Part shown: in pieces, positions 25,681 through 35,143 of the stretch
How positions within the stretch are numbered: position 1 is the first letter of the stretch
Layout: each line of letters opens with the position of its first letter
Origin: DATFNI01 sp963712305
Lineage (GTDB): Bacteria; Bacteroidota; Rhodothermia; Balneolales; DATFMH01
DNA length: 64,000 nt
Assembly: GCA_963712305.1 (NCBI GenBank)
Contig: CAVQHI010000002.1
Location: 682,001-746,000 of the forward strand
Direction of reading: 5' to 3'
Notes under the pieces: model-generated
Seen by the model: the letters and a program-made list of their open reading frames with translations, nothing else
The model's database searches: none
What the model was told of the DNA's origin: nothing
Translations under genes and position numbers: made by a program

Positions 25681-27127
25681 ACGTTTCCATAACCTTGCTA
25701 TTTCTGCTGATTCCCATCTGTACGAGCATCAATATCCCGGCCAGTGCCCCGGCGATGACCATGCTGATCCATTGATTAGGTACCAGCTTTTCAATGGAAA
25801 GCGCAGCGATGATGAAAGCAGGTATCGTTACAGCCAGCGGCCAGATTTTTGTTGTGGGCATGAAGTCAGAAATTCGCATATGAAGGCGTGTGGTACAGTA
25901 ACCCATCATCACAAGCTGGAAGAATACGTGAGCAATTAAAGTGGCAATGGGCGGTCCAATCAAACCGATTTTATTGACGAGGTAAATACTCAGGATGATA
26001 TTGACGATGAGTTCAGTAAAGCCGGCTACGGCATTGATCCGGCTGTTGCCGGTTCCCCGGATCACACTTTCCGCAAAAAAGAACTGAGTCATGACCGTAA
26101 TCAGGTAAATGCGAAAGATGGGAGCTGATGAGGCGTATTTATGGAACAGGATCACCATGATCTGCGGCGCGTAGAAAAAGCCGAATATCAGTAAAGGGGT
26201 CACAATGAGAAAGAGCTTGTCTGTTGCGCGTCGCATGGCTGGGACAATGGCGTGATATCGTTTGTTTTCGAAATCATCCGTAAAATGAACAACCAGCGAA
26301 GACGTAATCGAAGCAGTAATAGCGGAAAGAAACGGTATCTTTCTGGCGCCGACGGCATAGATGGCGTAAATGAAATCACTCTGGTAGTGGGCGCTGACAA
26401 CCCACTTGTCAACCTCAACGGATGCAACGCCGGCAATCGCCACAAGCAGTAGTCCGCCCGCATAAGGAAGGGATTTGCTCCATTCTTTCCTGAGGCTGCT
26501 AAAATCGGGCCAAACTGTTATGGACCGCAGAAGAAGCCAGATAAGAAAGATACTTCGCAGGAAGGGACCGATGGACATTACCAAAACGATGTATTTGAGA
26601 TCCCAGCCGAGGGTAAACGGAACCACAATTAATCCCATCTCAAGGATGTTATAGGTTACAGAATACCCGATTAGCCATCGCTTTCTGTTTATAAGTACGA
26701 AAAGCGGCTCAGCCAATCCTGCAAAAACAGCAAAAAGCATATATATTGCGAAGTAGCGGAGCGCAGCAACAGCCTTCGTGGCGTGAAACAAGTTTGCAAA
26801 CCATGAAGCACCAAGATAGCCGGCAAGTCCGACGACAATACTTGCGAGCAATGCTAATCAAGCACAAACAATCAGTGCAGTATTCCTGTTTTTTGAAATA
26901 CCGCCCCGGTAGTATAGTGTCCCGATAAACGAGCCCATGAGAGCGGGACCAATGAGCATGAATACAAGCCATAGCTTTCGATACAGGCCGTACTGGTTCT
27001 CTGGTAACAACCGTGTCAGGATCATGGCGACAAACAGAGCCGATATCATGCTGATTGATCGGGATAAAGTCATCGCGCCGATCTTTCTGGAAAGTCTTGT
27101 AGAGATGAAGCGGTCTGGGAAAGGCAT
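25679..27127 (-). pseudogene. Oligosaccharide flippase (Wzx-like), interrupted by one in-frame UGA
   Basis: Polysaccharide-biosynthesis (PST/MATE-like) membrane transporter. The N-terminal part starts at ATG 27127 (MPFPDRFISTRLSRKIGAMT) and runs for 89 codons to a TGA at 26858-26860; the same frame continues for another 392 codons to 25679 with no shift. Together they make about 480 residues and 12-14 helices, the usual Wzx size. The C-terminal part alone could only start at weak codons such as TTG 26851. A single nonsense mutation, a sequencing error or readthrough would all explain it. No glycan gene cluster adjoins it. Confidence 0.82.
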
Positions 27128-27471
27128 GTTATCGCTATTAAATACTTTTCAGCTTCATTTTTTAATCCGCCACACTCTGTTCAGTAAATCGCTTTTATTT
27201 TCATAGTATGACATGTTACAACGACAAACATGCAATGAGAGGTGAGTTCAAAATTCATATAGATTTACAATACCCAAAATAATCATTGTCATTTATAAAC
27301 TTGTCGATAAATTCATATTATAATGATCCGATGATAAATCTATACCGTCGATTTTCAACCGCAACTTTGTCATTCGTTCGCACGGGAAAAGTCAAGATTT
27401 TTTATTAGTATAAACCTTTTATTTTGGATTCGAAATTCAATCGATTTTAGAACAAATAAGATAAAACTTAT
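27128..27471. other. Divergent promoter region of flippase and RodZ-like genes
   Basis: 344 AT-rich bases between divergent starts. No hairpin, repeat or RNA gene is recognisable. No Shine-Dalgarno precedes the ATG at 27472. Confidence 0.3.
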
Positions 27472-28701
27472 ATGCCATCATTAGCTGGAGATCTTAAGAA
27501 CATACGACGAGATCATAAACTCGGTATCCAGGATATGTATGAACTAACGCGTATACCTCTGGATATCCTTAAGGCTATAGAGGATGGGACATTATTTGAA
27601 GACGAGAGTCGCAATTCGACCTATATCCGTAGTTTTGTACGAACGTATGCCAAGTCCCTGAAAATTAGTGAGGATGATATCGTTAAGGCACTTGACGATC
27701 ATATTATTGGGGTCTACGATGGGTTTCTGTTAAGCAAATATGGATCAGGACCATCTAAATCCGAGAATAAGGGCGGAGAAACAAACACGGAAGCATCTTC
27801 ATCGAATAGCCAATTCGGAAGCCGTTTCAAACTGGACTTACCTGAAGAAGAAGCCGAAACCTCGGAGCATGAAGCCGAAGAAGAGCAGACTAAGCCAGAG
27901 TCTGAAAGCAAGCCTTCGGATGAAGAGGAAGACCTTTTTGCTGATGAATTAGATGAGGGATCCGATGAACCGGCTAAGCCAGAGAAAACCAAAGAAGAGG
28001 AAGGAAATTATTCGACTTTAAATCGGGAGGAGTTCTCAATGCCCGACCCGGAAAAACCGTATAATCGGGAAGTTCCGGAGCCACCTAGTGTGAAAAGTGT
28101 GGACTGGGCAGCGATCGGGAAGAAAACATATTCGCTAAGCCGACGCCCGGGGATTCTCCTTTTATTATTACTGGTCATCATTGTATTTGCCGGAGTTACA
28201 TTTATTGTTGTTAAGAAGATGAGCAAGTCATCTAAACAGAATGCGGCGACTAACATTACTACTGTTGATTCGCTTGCTACACCGCCACTTATGACAAGAA
28301 GCGATTCTGTCAAAGCAGATCTTCTGCCTGCCGAAAATAATAAACCTACTCTTCCTGATACTCTTAAACTGACAATCTATGCAGCCTTCGGTCCCTTGGG
28401 ACCTGTTAGGGTAGAGACAGACCTTGCACGAAAGTTGAACCCTTATTGGATTGACGAAGGAGAGGGCATGCGTTTTAATTTCCTGGACAGCATCAACGTG
28501 AAGGGAATCTTTAACAACATGATCCTGCTTTACAACGGACATCCGGTTGATGATTTCCGGAAGTATGTCAGGAATGACGATCTTCTTCACCTTGAACGTT
28601 CTTACTTTAAGAATCACCCCGAATGGCAGACAGCAACTCATGATACGCTTCCGGGAGGAGTGCCGCAGCCGCGGGTAGTAAGAAATGAACCTCGTTTCTA
28701 G
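27472..28701 (+). CDS. RodZ-like membrane protein with N-terminal HTH
   Basis: 409-residue bitopic protein. Residues 1-75 form a HTH_25-type helix-turn-helix (LAGDLKNIRRDHKLGIQDMYELTRIPLDILKAIEDG) as in RodZ, which binds MreB and shapes the cell. A highly acidic, low-complexity cytoplasmic linker spans about 85-210; one transmembrane helix (LLLLLLVIIVFAGVTFIVV) lies near 227-248; the outer C-terminal domain of about 110 residues corresponds in position to DUF4115. The acidic linker is long for RodZ. A short frame inside its last codons (28685) bridges to ligA, suggesting coexpression. Confidence 0.75.
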   Translation: MPSLAGDLKNIRRDHKLGIQDMYELTRIPLDILKAIEDGTLFEDESRNSTYIRSFVRTYAKSLKISEDDIVKALDDHIIGVYDGFLLSKYGSGPSKSENKGGETNTEASSSNSQFGSRFKLDLPEEEAETSEHEAEEEQTKPESESKPSDEEEDLFADELDEGSDEPAKPEKTKEEEGNYSTLNREEFSMPDPEKPYNREVPEPPSVKSVDWAAIGKKTYSLSRRPGILLLLLLVIIVFAGVTFIVVKKMSKSSKQNAATNITTVDSLATPPLMTRSDSVKADLLPAENNKPTLPDTLKLTIYAAFGPLGPVRVETDLARKLNPYWIDEGEGMRFNFLDSINVKGIFNNMILLYNGHPVDDFRKYVRNDDLLHLERSYFKNHPEWQTATHDTLPGGVPQPRVVRNEPRF

Positions 28702-28735
28702 GATCTCAGGAATTCTAATCGCTGATCACCGATGA
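28685..28735 (+). CDS. Possible bridging mini-ORF, rodZ-like gene to ligA
   Basis: 16-codon frame MNLVSRISGILIADHR that starts out of frame within the last codons of the RodZ-like gene and ends with a TGA overlapping the ligA start as ATGA. ligA has no visible Shine-Dalgarno. Any function would be as a translation relay, not as a peptide. Confidence 0.3.
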   Translation: MNLVSRISGILIADHR

Positions 28736-30726
28736 ACAAAGATGAAGCAGTGAAGCGCGTTGATGAGCTGCGCGATCTTCTGATTAAGGCGAATGACGCC
28801 TATTATCAGGATGCCGAACCCATCATGTCCGACCGCGAGTACGACAAGTGTATGGATGAGCTGATCGATCTGGAGGATAAGTTCGATCTTCAGACACCCG
28901 ATTCCCCTTCTGCTCGCGTTGGCGGTACAATCACCAAAGAATTCCCCACTGTAGACCACCCGGTTCGTCTGATGAGCTTGTCGAATACCTACAGCCGCGA
29001 AGAATTGGATGATTTCGATAAACGCGTGCAAAATATTCTTGGTCACTCTAATTATGAATATGTGGCGGAGCTGAAGTTCGATGGCATGGCATTACGGCTC
29101 CGGTACGAGAACGGTGTTTTGGTTCTGGGCGCAACGCGGGGTGATGGCCGACAGGGGGATAACATAACGGCCAATGTTAAAACCATCCGTGATGTGCCAC
29201 TGAAGCTGAAAACAAATGCCGCAGAAGTTGTGGAGGCCCGTGGTGAAGCCTATATGGAGCGCAAGGCTTTTGCTGATCTCAATAAACAACGTGAAGATCA
29301 GGGAGAATCGGTGTTCGCAAATCCTCGAAATTTTACTGCCGGGACGTTGAAAATGCAGGATTCGGGTATCGTTGCTAAGCGACCGGTCCGTTTTTTTGCC
29401 TATGATCTACTCATAGATGGACAGAACAGTGAGACCCAGTACGAGAAACTCCAGAAGCTGTCAGACGTGGGGTTTCGGGTGTGCAAACACTATAAGAAAT
29501 GTGCCGATATCAACGAAGTTCATGATTTCATCGAAAAAGCTGGCAAACTGCGTAAAGATCTGCCATACGATACGGATGGAGTGGTCGTCAAGGTAAACCA
29601 GGATGGATACCGTGATATTTTGGGAAGCACGTCAAAGTCTCCACGTTGGGCTATAGCTTATAAATTTGAAGCGGAGCAAGCCGAAACGACTATTAATGAC
29701 ATTACGCTACAAGTGGGCCGGCTCGGTACTATCACTCCGGTTGCCGAACTGGAACCCGTCTTTCTCGCTGGGACGACCGTTAAACGCGCGTCTCTCCATA
29801 ATGAGGATGAGATACATCGCAAAGATATTCGTGTTGGCGATCGTGTTTTGATTGAGAAAGCGGGGGAGATCATTCCACAGGTTGTGAGTGTGGTAAATCC
29901 CGATCGAAAAAGACGATCTAAACCTTTCGAGATGCCGGAAGAATGTCCGGCTTGCCACGAAAAACTGGTGCGTCTGGAAGATGAAGTAGCCTGGCGGTGC
30001 ATCAATCCATCGTGCCCTCCGCAGGTACGCATTCGTATCGAACATTTTGCCTCACGCGATGCATTGGACATCGAAGGACTCGGTTCAGCTATTGTTGATC
30101 AATTGGTTAGTAATGAACTTGTTTCCAACTATGCAGATCTTTACGAATTGAAAACCGAGGATCTGATGCCGTTGGAACGAATGGGTGAAAAAAGCGCATC
30201 GAACCTGGTAAATGCGATTAGCGATAGCAAGGTGAAACCGTTTGACCGTGTACTTTACGCCCTTGGGATCAGGTTTGTAGGCAGCACTGTGGCAAGGGAC
30301 CTTGCCCGGGCCTTTGGTTCAATCGAAGACTTGCTGAAAGCGGACGAAGAGGAATTGACAGCCATTGATTCCATCGGACCGAGAATCGCCAATTCCGTCG
30401 TCAATCACTTCGGGGAAAAGAAAAACAGGGAGTTGATCGAAAGGCTACGTTCCTATGGTCTCCAAATGGAACTGGAAGAAGATGTCGTCAAAGGGGATGC
30501 GCTCGACGGAATGATCTTTGTCTTAACCGGGAGTCTGCCAGGTCTGACCCGCAAAGAAGCATCCGATTTGATTGAAAAATATGGCGGCAGGACGACAAGC
30601 TCGGTAAGTAAAAAAACTAACTATGTGTTGGCAGGTGATGAACCGGGCAGTAAACTTGATAAGGCAAACAAGCTCGGCATTGATGTGATAAACGAAGATG
30701 ATTTTCGGAAAATGATTGGCGAATAG
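28732..30726 (+). CDS. ligA: NAD-dependent DNA ligase
   Basis: Seals nicks during replication and repair using NAD+. The 664 residues contain the Ia domain (NDAYYQDAEPIMSDREYD near 21), the nucleotidyl-transfer motif KFDG at 115-118 with adenylated K115, GDGRQGDNIT near 137, a four-cysteine zinc finger (CPAC..C..C) near 405-430, helix-hairpin-helix repeats (420-570) and a C-terminal BRCT domain (LTGSLPGLTRKEASDLIEKYG) from about 588. Length is typical. The start overlaps the stop of a 16-codon mini-ORF (ATGA). Confidence 0.97.
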   Translation: MNKDEAVKRVDELRDLLIKANDAYYQDAEPIMSDREYDKCMDELIDLEDKFDLQTPDSPSARVGGTITKEFPTVDHPVRLMSLSNTYSREELDDFDKRVQNILGHSNYEYVAELKFDGMALRLRYENGVLVLGATRGDGRQGDNITANVKTIRDVPLKLKTNAAEVVEARGEAYMERKAFADLNKQREDQGESVFANPRNFTAGTLKMQDSGIVAKRPVRFFAYDLLIDGQNSETQYEKLQKLSDVGFRVCKHYKKCADINEVHDFIEKAGKLRKDLPYDTDGVVVKVNQDGYRDILGSTSKSPRWAIAYKFEAEQAETTINDITLQVGRLGTITPVAELEPVFLAGTTVKRASLHNEDEIHRKDIRVGDRVLIEKAGEIIPQVVSVVNPDRKRRSKPFEMPEECPACHEKLVRLEDEVAWRCINPSCPPQVRIRIEHFASRDALDIEGLGSAIVDQLVSNELVSNYADLYELKTEDLMPLERMGEKSASNLVNAISDSKVKPFDRVLYALGIRFVGSTVARDLARAFGSIEDLLKADEEELTAIDSIGPRIANSVVNHFGEKKNRELIERLRSYGLQMELEEDVVKGDALDGMIFVLTGSLPGLTRKEASDLIEKYGGRTTSSVSKKTNYVLAGDEPGSKLDKANKLGIDVINEDDFRKMIGE

Positions 30727-30795
30727 AAACCATAGAAGAGTATGGCTTGTCTATGTTATTTTTGTAAATTCGGTTGATTCTAAAACAAGATACTT

Positions 30796-31143
30796 ATGAA
30801 ATACGAGATTGAACACGACGAGGGAGTTACCATTCTTTCCATTAAGAATGAAAAACTGGATTCGGGCATTGCTCCCCAATTTAAAAGTCGAATTATCATA
30901 TTGGCTAATGCAGGCGAGAAGGATAATCTCATCGTCGACCTTAGTAAAGTTGAGTATGCCGATTCAAGCGGAATAAGTGGCTTGCTAATGGCGCATCGTC
31001 TTTACCGTGATTCGCAACGCCGTATGGTTGTTTGCAGTGTTTCGAAACACGTCATGGACCTGATTAAAATCACACGGCTCGATGAAGTAATGACATTTGC
31101 TCCCGATCGTGAATCCGCTCTGCATCAATTGATGCCGTCCTGA
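30796..31143 (+). CDS. STAS-domain protein (anti-sigma factor antagonist-like)
   Basis: 115-residue single STAS domain, like SpoIIAA/RsbV partners in partner-switching control of sigma factors or other outputs. The phosphorylatable serine is in the segment VEYADSSGISGLL near residues 52-64, and a Gly-Ile pair follows as usual. No kinase (RsbW-like) or phosphatase gene is nearby, so its partner is unknown. It lies 69 bases after ligA; across that gap a TTG-started 27-codon frame (30716-30799) stays open and ends as ATGA at this start. It precedes the symporter gene by 15 bases. Confidence 0.85.
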   Translation: MKYEIEHDEGVTILSIKNEKLDSGIAPQFKSRIIILANAGEKDNLIVDLSKVEYADSSGISGLLMAHRLYRDSQRRMVVCSVSKHVMDLIKITRLDEVMTFAPDRESALHQLMPS

Positions 31144-31158
31144 TCCGCCGCTGCATTG

Positions 31159-32604
31159 ATGGGACTGCATCCACTAGACATTGTTGCGATCATCGGGTAT
31201 CTCGTATTGTGTGTTTACATCGGGATACGAGTCGGTGGAAATCCGTCAGACCCTTCCACGTATTTTACAACAGAAGGATCCGTTCCATGGTGGGCTGTAT
31301 CATTCTCAATTGTTGCGACCGAGACGAGTATGCTTACGGTCATTTCGACACCGACACTCGCATACTTTGGCAGCTTCACATTTCTGCAAATTGTATTTGG
31401 ATACATCATCGGCCGTTTCCTGGTTGCATACCTGATATTGCCATCCTACTTCGAGGGTAACCAAAAAACGGCATATACTTTTTTTAAAGAACGATTTGGT
31501 CATTCATTTCAACGTCTGATATCTATCGTTTTTTTGATTACCCGGTTGCTTGCCGATGGCGTTAGATTATTCGCTGCGGCAATCCCGATCAAGCTGATCA
31601 CGGGGTTGAGTTATCCTGCCTCTATTGCAATCATTGCCGTTTTGACACTGGCTTACACCTATTATGGTGGCCTTAAATCGGTTATATGGATTGATGTGCT
31701 TCAGTTATGCGTCTATCTGGTCGGTGGCATATACATCGCTATCCATCTGGCACCGGAACTGAATGGGCCGCTTCTGCACAACCTGGTTCAGCAAGGCAAG
31801 CTTACTTTTATTGAAATGCCGCACAGTTTCTCAGATGTATTCACGGTTCCGTACAACTTTATCGGCGCAGTGATTGGCGGAATGTTTCTCACAATGGCCT
31901 CACATGGCACAGATCATCTTATCGTTCAGAGATTGCTTGCCTGCAGAGGGCTGAAACAGGCACGCAAGGCATTGATAACCAGCGGATTCATTGTATTCTT
32001 CCAGTTTTTACTATTCCTGGGAGTCGGCTTTCTGTTATATGTACATTATAACGGACAAACTCTTGCACAGCTTGGTTTGCATAAACCTGACGAAATCTTC
32101 CCGGATTATATCCTGACATCTCTCCCCACGGGATTATCCGGGTTTATGATAGCAGGCCTCTTTGCCGCGGCCATGAGTACGCTCAGCAGCTCTCTGTCCG
32201 CATTGTCGTCATCCACACTGTTTGATGTATTTCCCAAGCTGTCCGAACGGGCCGATTCGATGAAGATTTCAAGATACTTTATGTTGATATGGACCGTTAT
32301 ATTCATCGGCTTTGCAGTGTCATTTACCAGTACTGATAATCCCGTGATTGAATTAGGCTTAGGTATTGCCGGTTTCACATATGGTGGACTACTTGGGGCT
32401 TTTTTGATTGGCAGATATACAAATTATTCACGTATAGATGCTATTATAGGGTTAATTGTTTCAGTCGTTACAATGACGATCCTGATATTATTTGGGAATA
32501 TGGCATGGCCTTGGTATACTTTTATGGGTGTCATTCTGTATGCTCTTGCGGCGACGATATCATACCGGGCCCGTACGCTTAAAAAAATCAGCAAAGCCGT
32601 TTAA
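31159..32604 (+). CDS. Sodium:solute symporter (SSS family)
   Basis: 481-residue inner-membrane transporter with about 13 hydrophobic helices. Visible SSS features are the N-terminal LDIVAIIGYLVLCVYIGIRVG, the unwound helix region WWAVSFSIVATETSMLTVISTPTLAYFGSF near 44-75, ASHGTDHLIVQRLLACRGLKQARKAL near 245, a signature of this family, and AGLFAAAMSTLSSSLSALSS near 330 with the Na+-site serines. The substrate cannot be told. ATG 31159 is preferred to TTG 31156. It follows the STAS gene by 15 bases and precedes the HD-domain gene by 24 bases, forming one run with ligA. Confidence 0.9.
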   Translation: MGLHPLDIVAIIGYLVLCVYIGIRVGGNPSDPSTYFTTEGSVPWWAVSFSIVATETSMLTVISTPTLAYFGSFTFLQIVFGYIIGRFLVAYLILPSYFEGNQKTAYTFFKERFGHSFQRLISIVFLITRLLADGVRLFAAAIPIKLITGLSYPASIAIIAVLTLAYTYYGGLKSVIWIDVLQLCVYLVGGIYIAIHLAPELNGPLLHNLVQQGKLTFIEMPHSFSDVFTVPYNFIGAVIGGMFLTMASHGTDHLIVQRLLACRGLKQARKALITSGFIVFFQFLLFLGVGFLLYVHYNGQTLAQLGLHKPDEIFPDYILTSLPTGLSGFMIAGLFAAAMSTLSSSLSALSSSTLFDVFPKLSERADSMKISRYFMLIWTVIFIGFAVSFTSTDNPVIELGLGIAGFTYGGLLGAFLIGRYTNYSRIDAIIGLIVSVVTMTILILFGNMAWPWYTFMGVILYALAATISYRARTLKKISKAV

Positions 32605-32628
32605 GCCGCAGTAACGAAATCTATTGAT

Positions 32629-35127
32629 ATGGATCTCCTTGAAAAACTAGGGTTGGCACGGAAGACCAAAGGGTTGGCACCTATTGTCAGCGACAACAAA
32701 GGAAGAGACCACGAACCATTCTCTCTGAATGACAGTATTTACATCAAAGTGCTGATCTTTATACTGTTTCTTGGTTTTGTGATCCTCATTTTCCCACGGT
32801 TTAACTACAAGACCGCCTCGTATCAGCTTGGAGAGCCATGGCGTCATGAAGATTTAACGGCCCCTTTTACCTTCAGTCTGATTAAAAACAAGGATGAACT
32901 GGAGCAGGAGAAACAGCAGATTATAAAGCAAACGTCGCCGATCTTTTATGAGGACAACCACTCGCAACTGTTGGTCGATAATCACATTGATTCTCTTTTT
33001 GAAGCTATTGTACCGGTATTAAAACAATATGCGCAATGGCAGAATGATAAAAATGCAGGAAATCCGGCGTCTGAGCAGGATAGTGTGCAGTATCGCTCAT
33101 TAAGAAACAGTATTGATATTGGTCTGGATGATAAAGGCTGGAACCCGTTGTTACAGAGCTATAGCCATTATTATCCGAAAAATTCTGCAGAAACGGCGAA
33201 CAAAGAATATATCGGAGCAATTATACATGACAAACTTAAGACGCTAGTCGATCAGGTTATGCGCGATGGCATCGTCAATTGGGATAAGTCGGATATCTCA
33301 AATAATGAACTGATCGTTCGAAATCAGAAAAACAGTACCGAACGCAGTTATTTTCTGGCTAATGTCCGTGATATCAATGGAGCGAAGGAATATGCGAGGT
33401 ATTGGCTGTCGAGGGAGCTGCCTGCCAATGCTGCCATTTCGGGAGCTCAGCTGTTCGGTGTGGTCATACAGCCAAATCTGATGTATAACAAGGATGAAAC
33501 CGAGGCGAGAATAAACAGCGCGCTCTCATCCATTTCTCCGACCGAAGGCGCTGTTGCCAAAGGGCAGGTTATTATCCGAAAAGGTGATCTGATTAAGGCA
33601 CCACAACTGAATATGCTGCGAAGCCTGGCTAAAGCCCGTCAGGAACGCGCCAGCAAGTTTGAAGTTTGGCAACAGTATATTGGTGAGGTCCTGATTATCG
33701 TTGGAGTTGTGTTGGTCTTCTTTATGTACATCTATTTATACAGGAAGCCAATTTATGACGAGAACAGCAAGTTCCTGCTGGTATTTCTGGCAATTGCTCT
33801 TGTCATAGGAGCCACGGCTTTTGTAGTGCGTTTTGACAACATATCGGCGTACGTTGTTCCAATTGCCATTACACCGATTATTCTGACCATCGTATTTGAT
33901 TCGCGCGTTGGACTTTTAACGACGATCACCCTGTCTATGCTCGCCGGAATGATGGTGGGTTATGATTTTGAGTTTATGGTGGCTACGATCACAGCCAGCA
34001 GCATGGCCGTATACTCCGTGCGTGATATTAAAAATAGGAGTCAGTTTTTCCTCTTTACACCTGGACTCATATTTGCAACGTATGTAGTTATCCTGGCGGG
34101 TTTCACGCTGAGTCGTCTTGGTGATTTCAGTCAACTTGGTGACCAATTTATCAGCGTTCTCATCAATTCTGTGCTAATATGGCTGACGTATCCGTTGATT
34201 CTACTGTTCGAAAAATTGTTTAAAGTAACCACAGATGTGACATTGCTCGAGCTCAGCGATACCAATCAGCCTCTTCTTAAGAAACTGATGATGCGTGCAC
34301 CTGGTACGTTTCATCACAGCTTGCAGGTGGCCAATCTTGCTGAAGCTGCTGCTTCTGAAATCGGAGCCAACGCATTGCTTTGTCGTGTCGGATCGCTTTA
34401 TCACGACATCGGAAAGACAGAAAAGCCCGAATATTTCGTAGAGAATCAGTCTGCTGGTATGAATGGGCACAACAAGCTCAAACCAAGGATGAGTGCTATC
34501 ATTATCAAATCGCACGTGAGCACTGGGGTTAAGATGGCAGAGGAGGCTAATATGCCTGATGTGGTGACCAGCTTCATACGGACACATCACGGAACATCTC
34601 TGATACGGTTTTTCTACGAAAAGGCACGCGAAAATACCGACAAATCCTTCGAAATCCAGGAAGAAGACTTCCGCTATGAAGGACCTATTCCAACTACGAA
34701 GGAAACAGGTATTGTGATGCTGGCTGACGGTGTAGAGGCTTCATGCCGATCAATGACCGAACCAACATATGCTCGTATTGATAACCTTGTCAGCAACATC
34801 ATCGATCAGCGTCTGAAAGAGGGGCAGTTAAATGATTGTCCACTGACGTTTAAAGACTTACAGTCAATTAAACAGAGATTTATGAACATCCTGGTTGGGA
34901 TGTATCACGGCCGTGTCAAATACCCCGGACAGGATGAAATGGAGAAATCACCGGATGAGAGAGCTGATGCCAAAGAAAAAAGGGGCGGCAAACAGAAGGG
35001 GCAACAACCTGACAAGATGAAAGAATCCGGTCATTCGAAAGATTCCAAACAAACTGCTACTCCAGTCAATCCTATCATAGTTAGTGAAGACCCACAACCT
35101 CGTCGTGATAAAAAAAGCGATGAGTGA
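32629..35127 (+). CDS. pgpH: 7TM-HD phosphohydrolase (PgpH-like)
   Basis: 832-residue membrane protein with the 7TMR-HDED extracytoplasmic domain (about 50-340) after one N-terminal helix, a 7TM block (about 345-540), and a cytoplasmic HD domain with FHHSLQVANLAEAA near 562 and SLYHDIGKTEKPEYF near 585. This architecture is that of PgpH/YqfF, which degrades cyclic di-AMP. HD metal ligands (H, HD, H, D) appear intact: HTHHGTS and MLADGVEASCRS follow. The C-terminal 70 residues are charged and disordered. Substrate is inferred from architecture. The stop TGA overlaps a GTG that begins a 7-codon frame ending at xerD. Confidence 0.9.
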   Translation: MDLLEKLGLARKTKGLAPIVSDNKGRDHEPFSLNDSIYIKVLIFILFLGFVILIFPRFNYKTASYQLGEPWRHEDLTAPFTFSLIKNKDELEQEKQQIIKQTSPIFYEDNHSQLLVDNHIDSLFEAIVPVLKQYAQWQNDKNAGNPASEQDSVQYRSLRNSIDIGLDDKGWNPLLQSYSHYYPKNSAETANKEYIGAIIHDKLKTLVDQVMRDGIVNWDKSDISNNELIVRNQKNSTERSYFLANVRDINGAKEYARYWLSRELPANAAISGAQLFGVVIQPNLMYNKDETEARINSALSSISPTEGAVAKGQVIIRKGDLIKAPQLNMLRSLAKARQERASKFEVWQQYIGEVLIIVGVVLVFFMYIYLYRKPIYDENSKFLLVFLAIALVIGATAFVVRFDNISAYVVPIAITPIILTIVFDSRVGLLTTITLSMLAGMMVGYDFEFMVATITASSMAVYSVRDIKNRSQFFLFTPGLIFATYVVILAGFTLSRLGDFSQLGDQFISVLINSVLIWLTYPLILLFEKLFKVTTDVTLLELSDTNQPLLKKLMMRAPGTFHHSLQVANLAEAAASEIGANALLCRVGSLYHDIGKTEKPEYFVENQSAGMNGHNKLKPRMSAIIIKSHVSTGVKMAEEANMPDVVTSFIRTHHGTSLIRFFYEKARENTDKSFEIQEEDFRYEGPIPTTKETGIVMLADGVEASCRSMTEPTYARIDNLVSNIIDQRLKEGQLNDCPLTFKDLQSIKQRFMNILVGMYHGRVKYPGQDEMEKSPDERADAKEKRGGKQKGQQPDKMKESGHSKDSKQTATPVNPIIVSEDPQPRRDKKSDE

Positions 35128-35143
35128 AATATGTTGAATGCGG

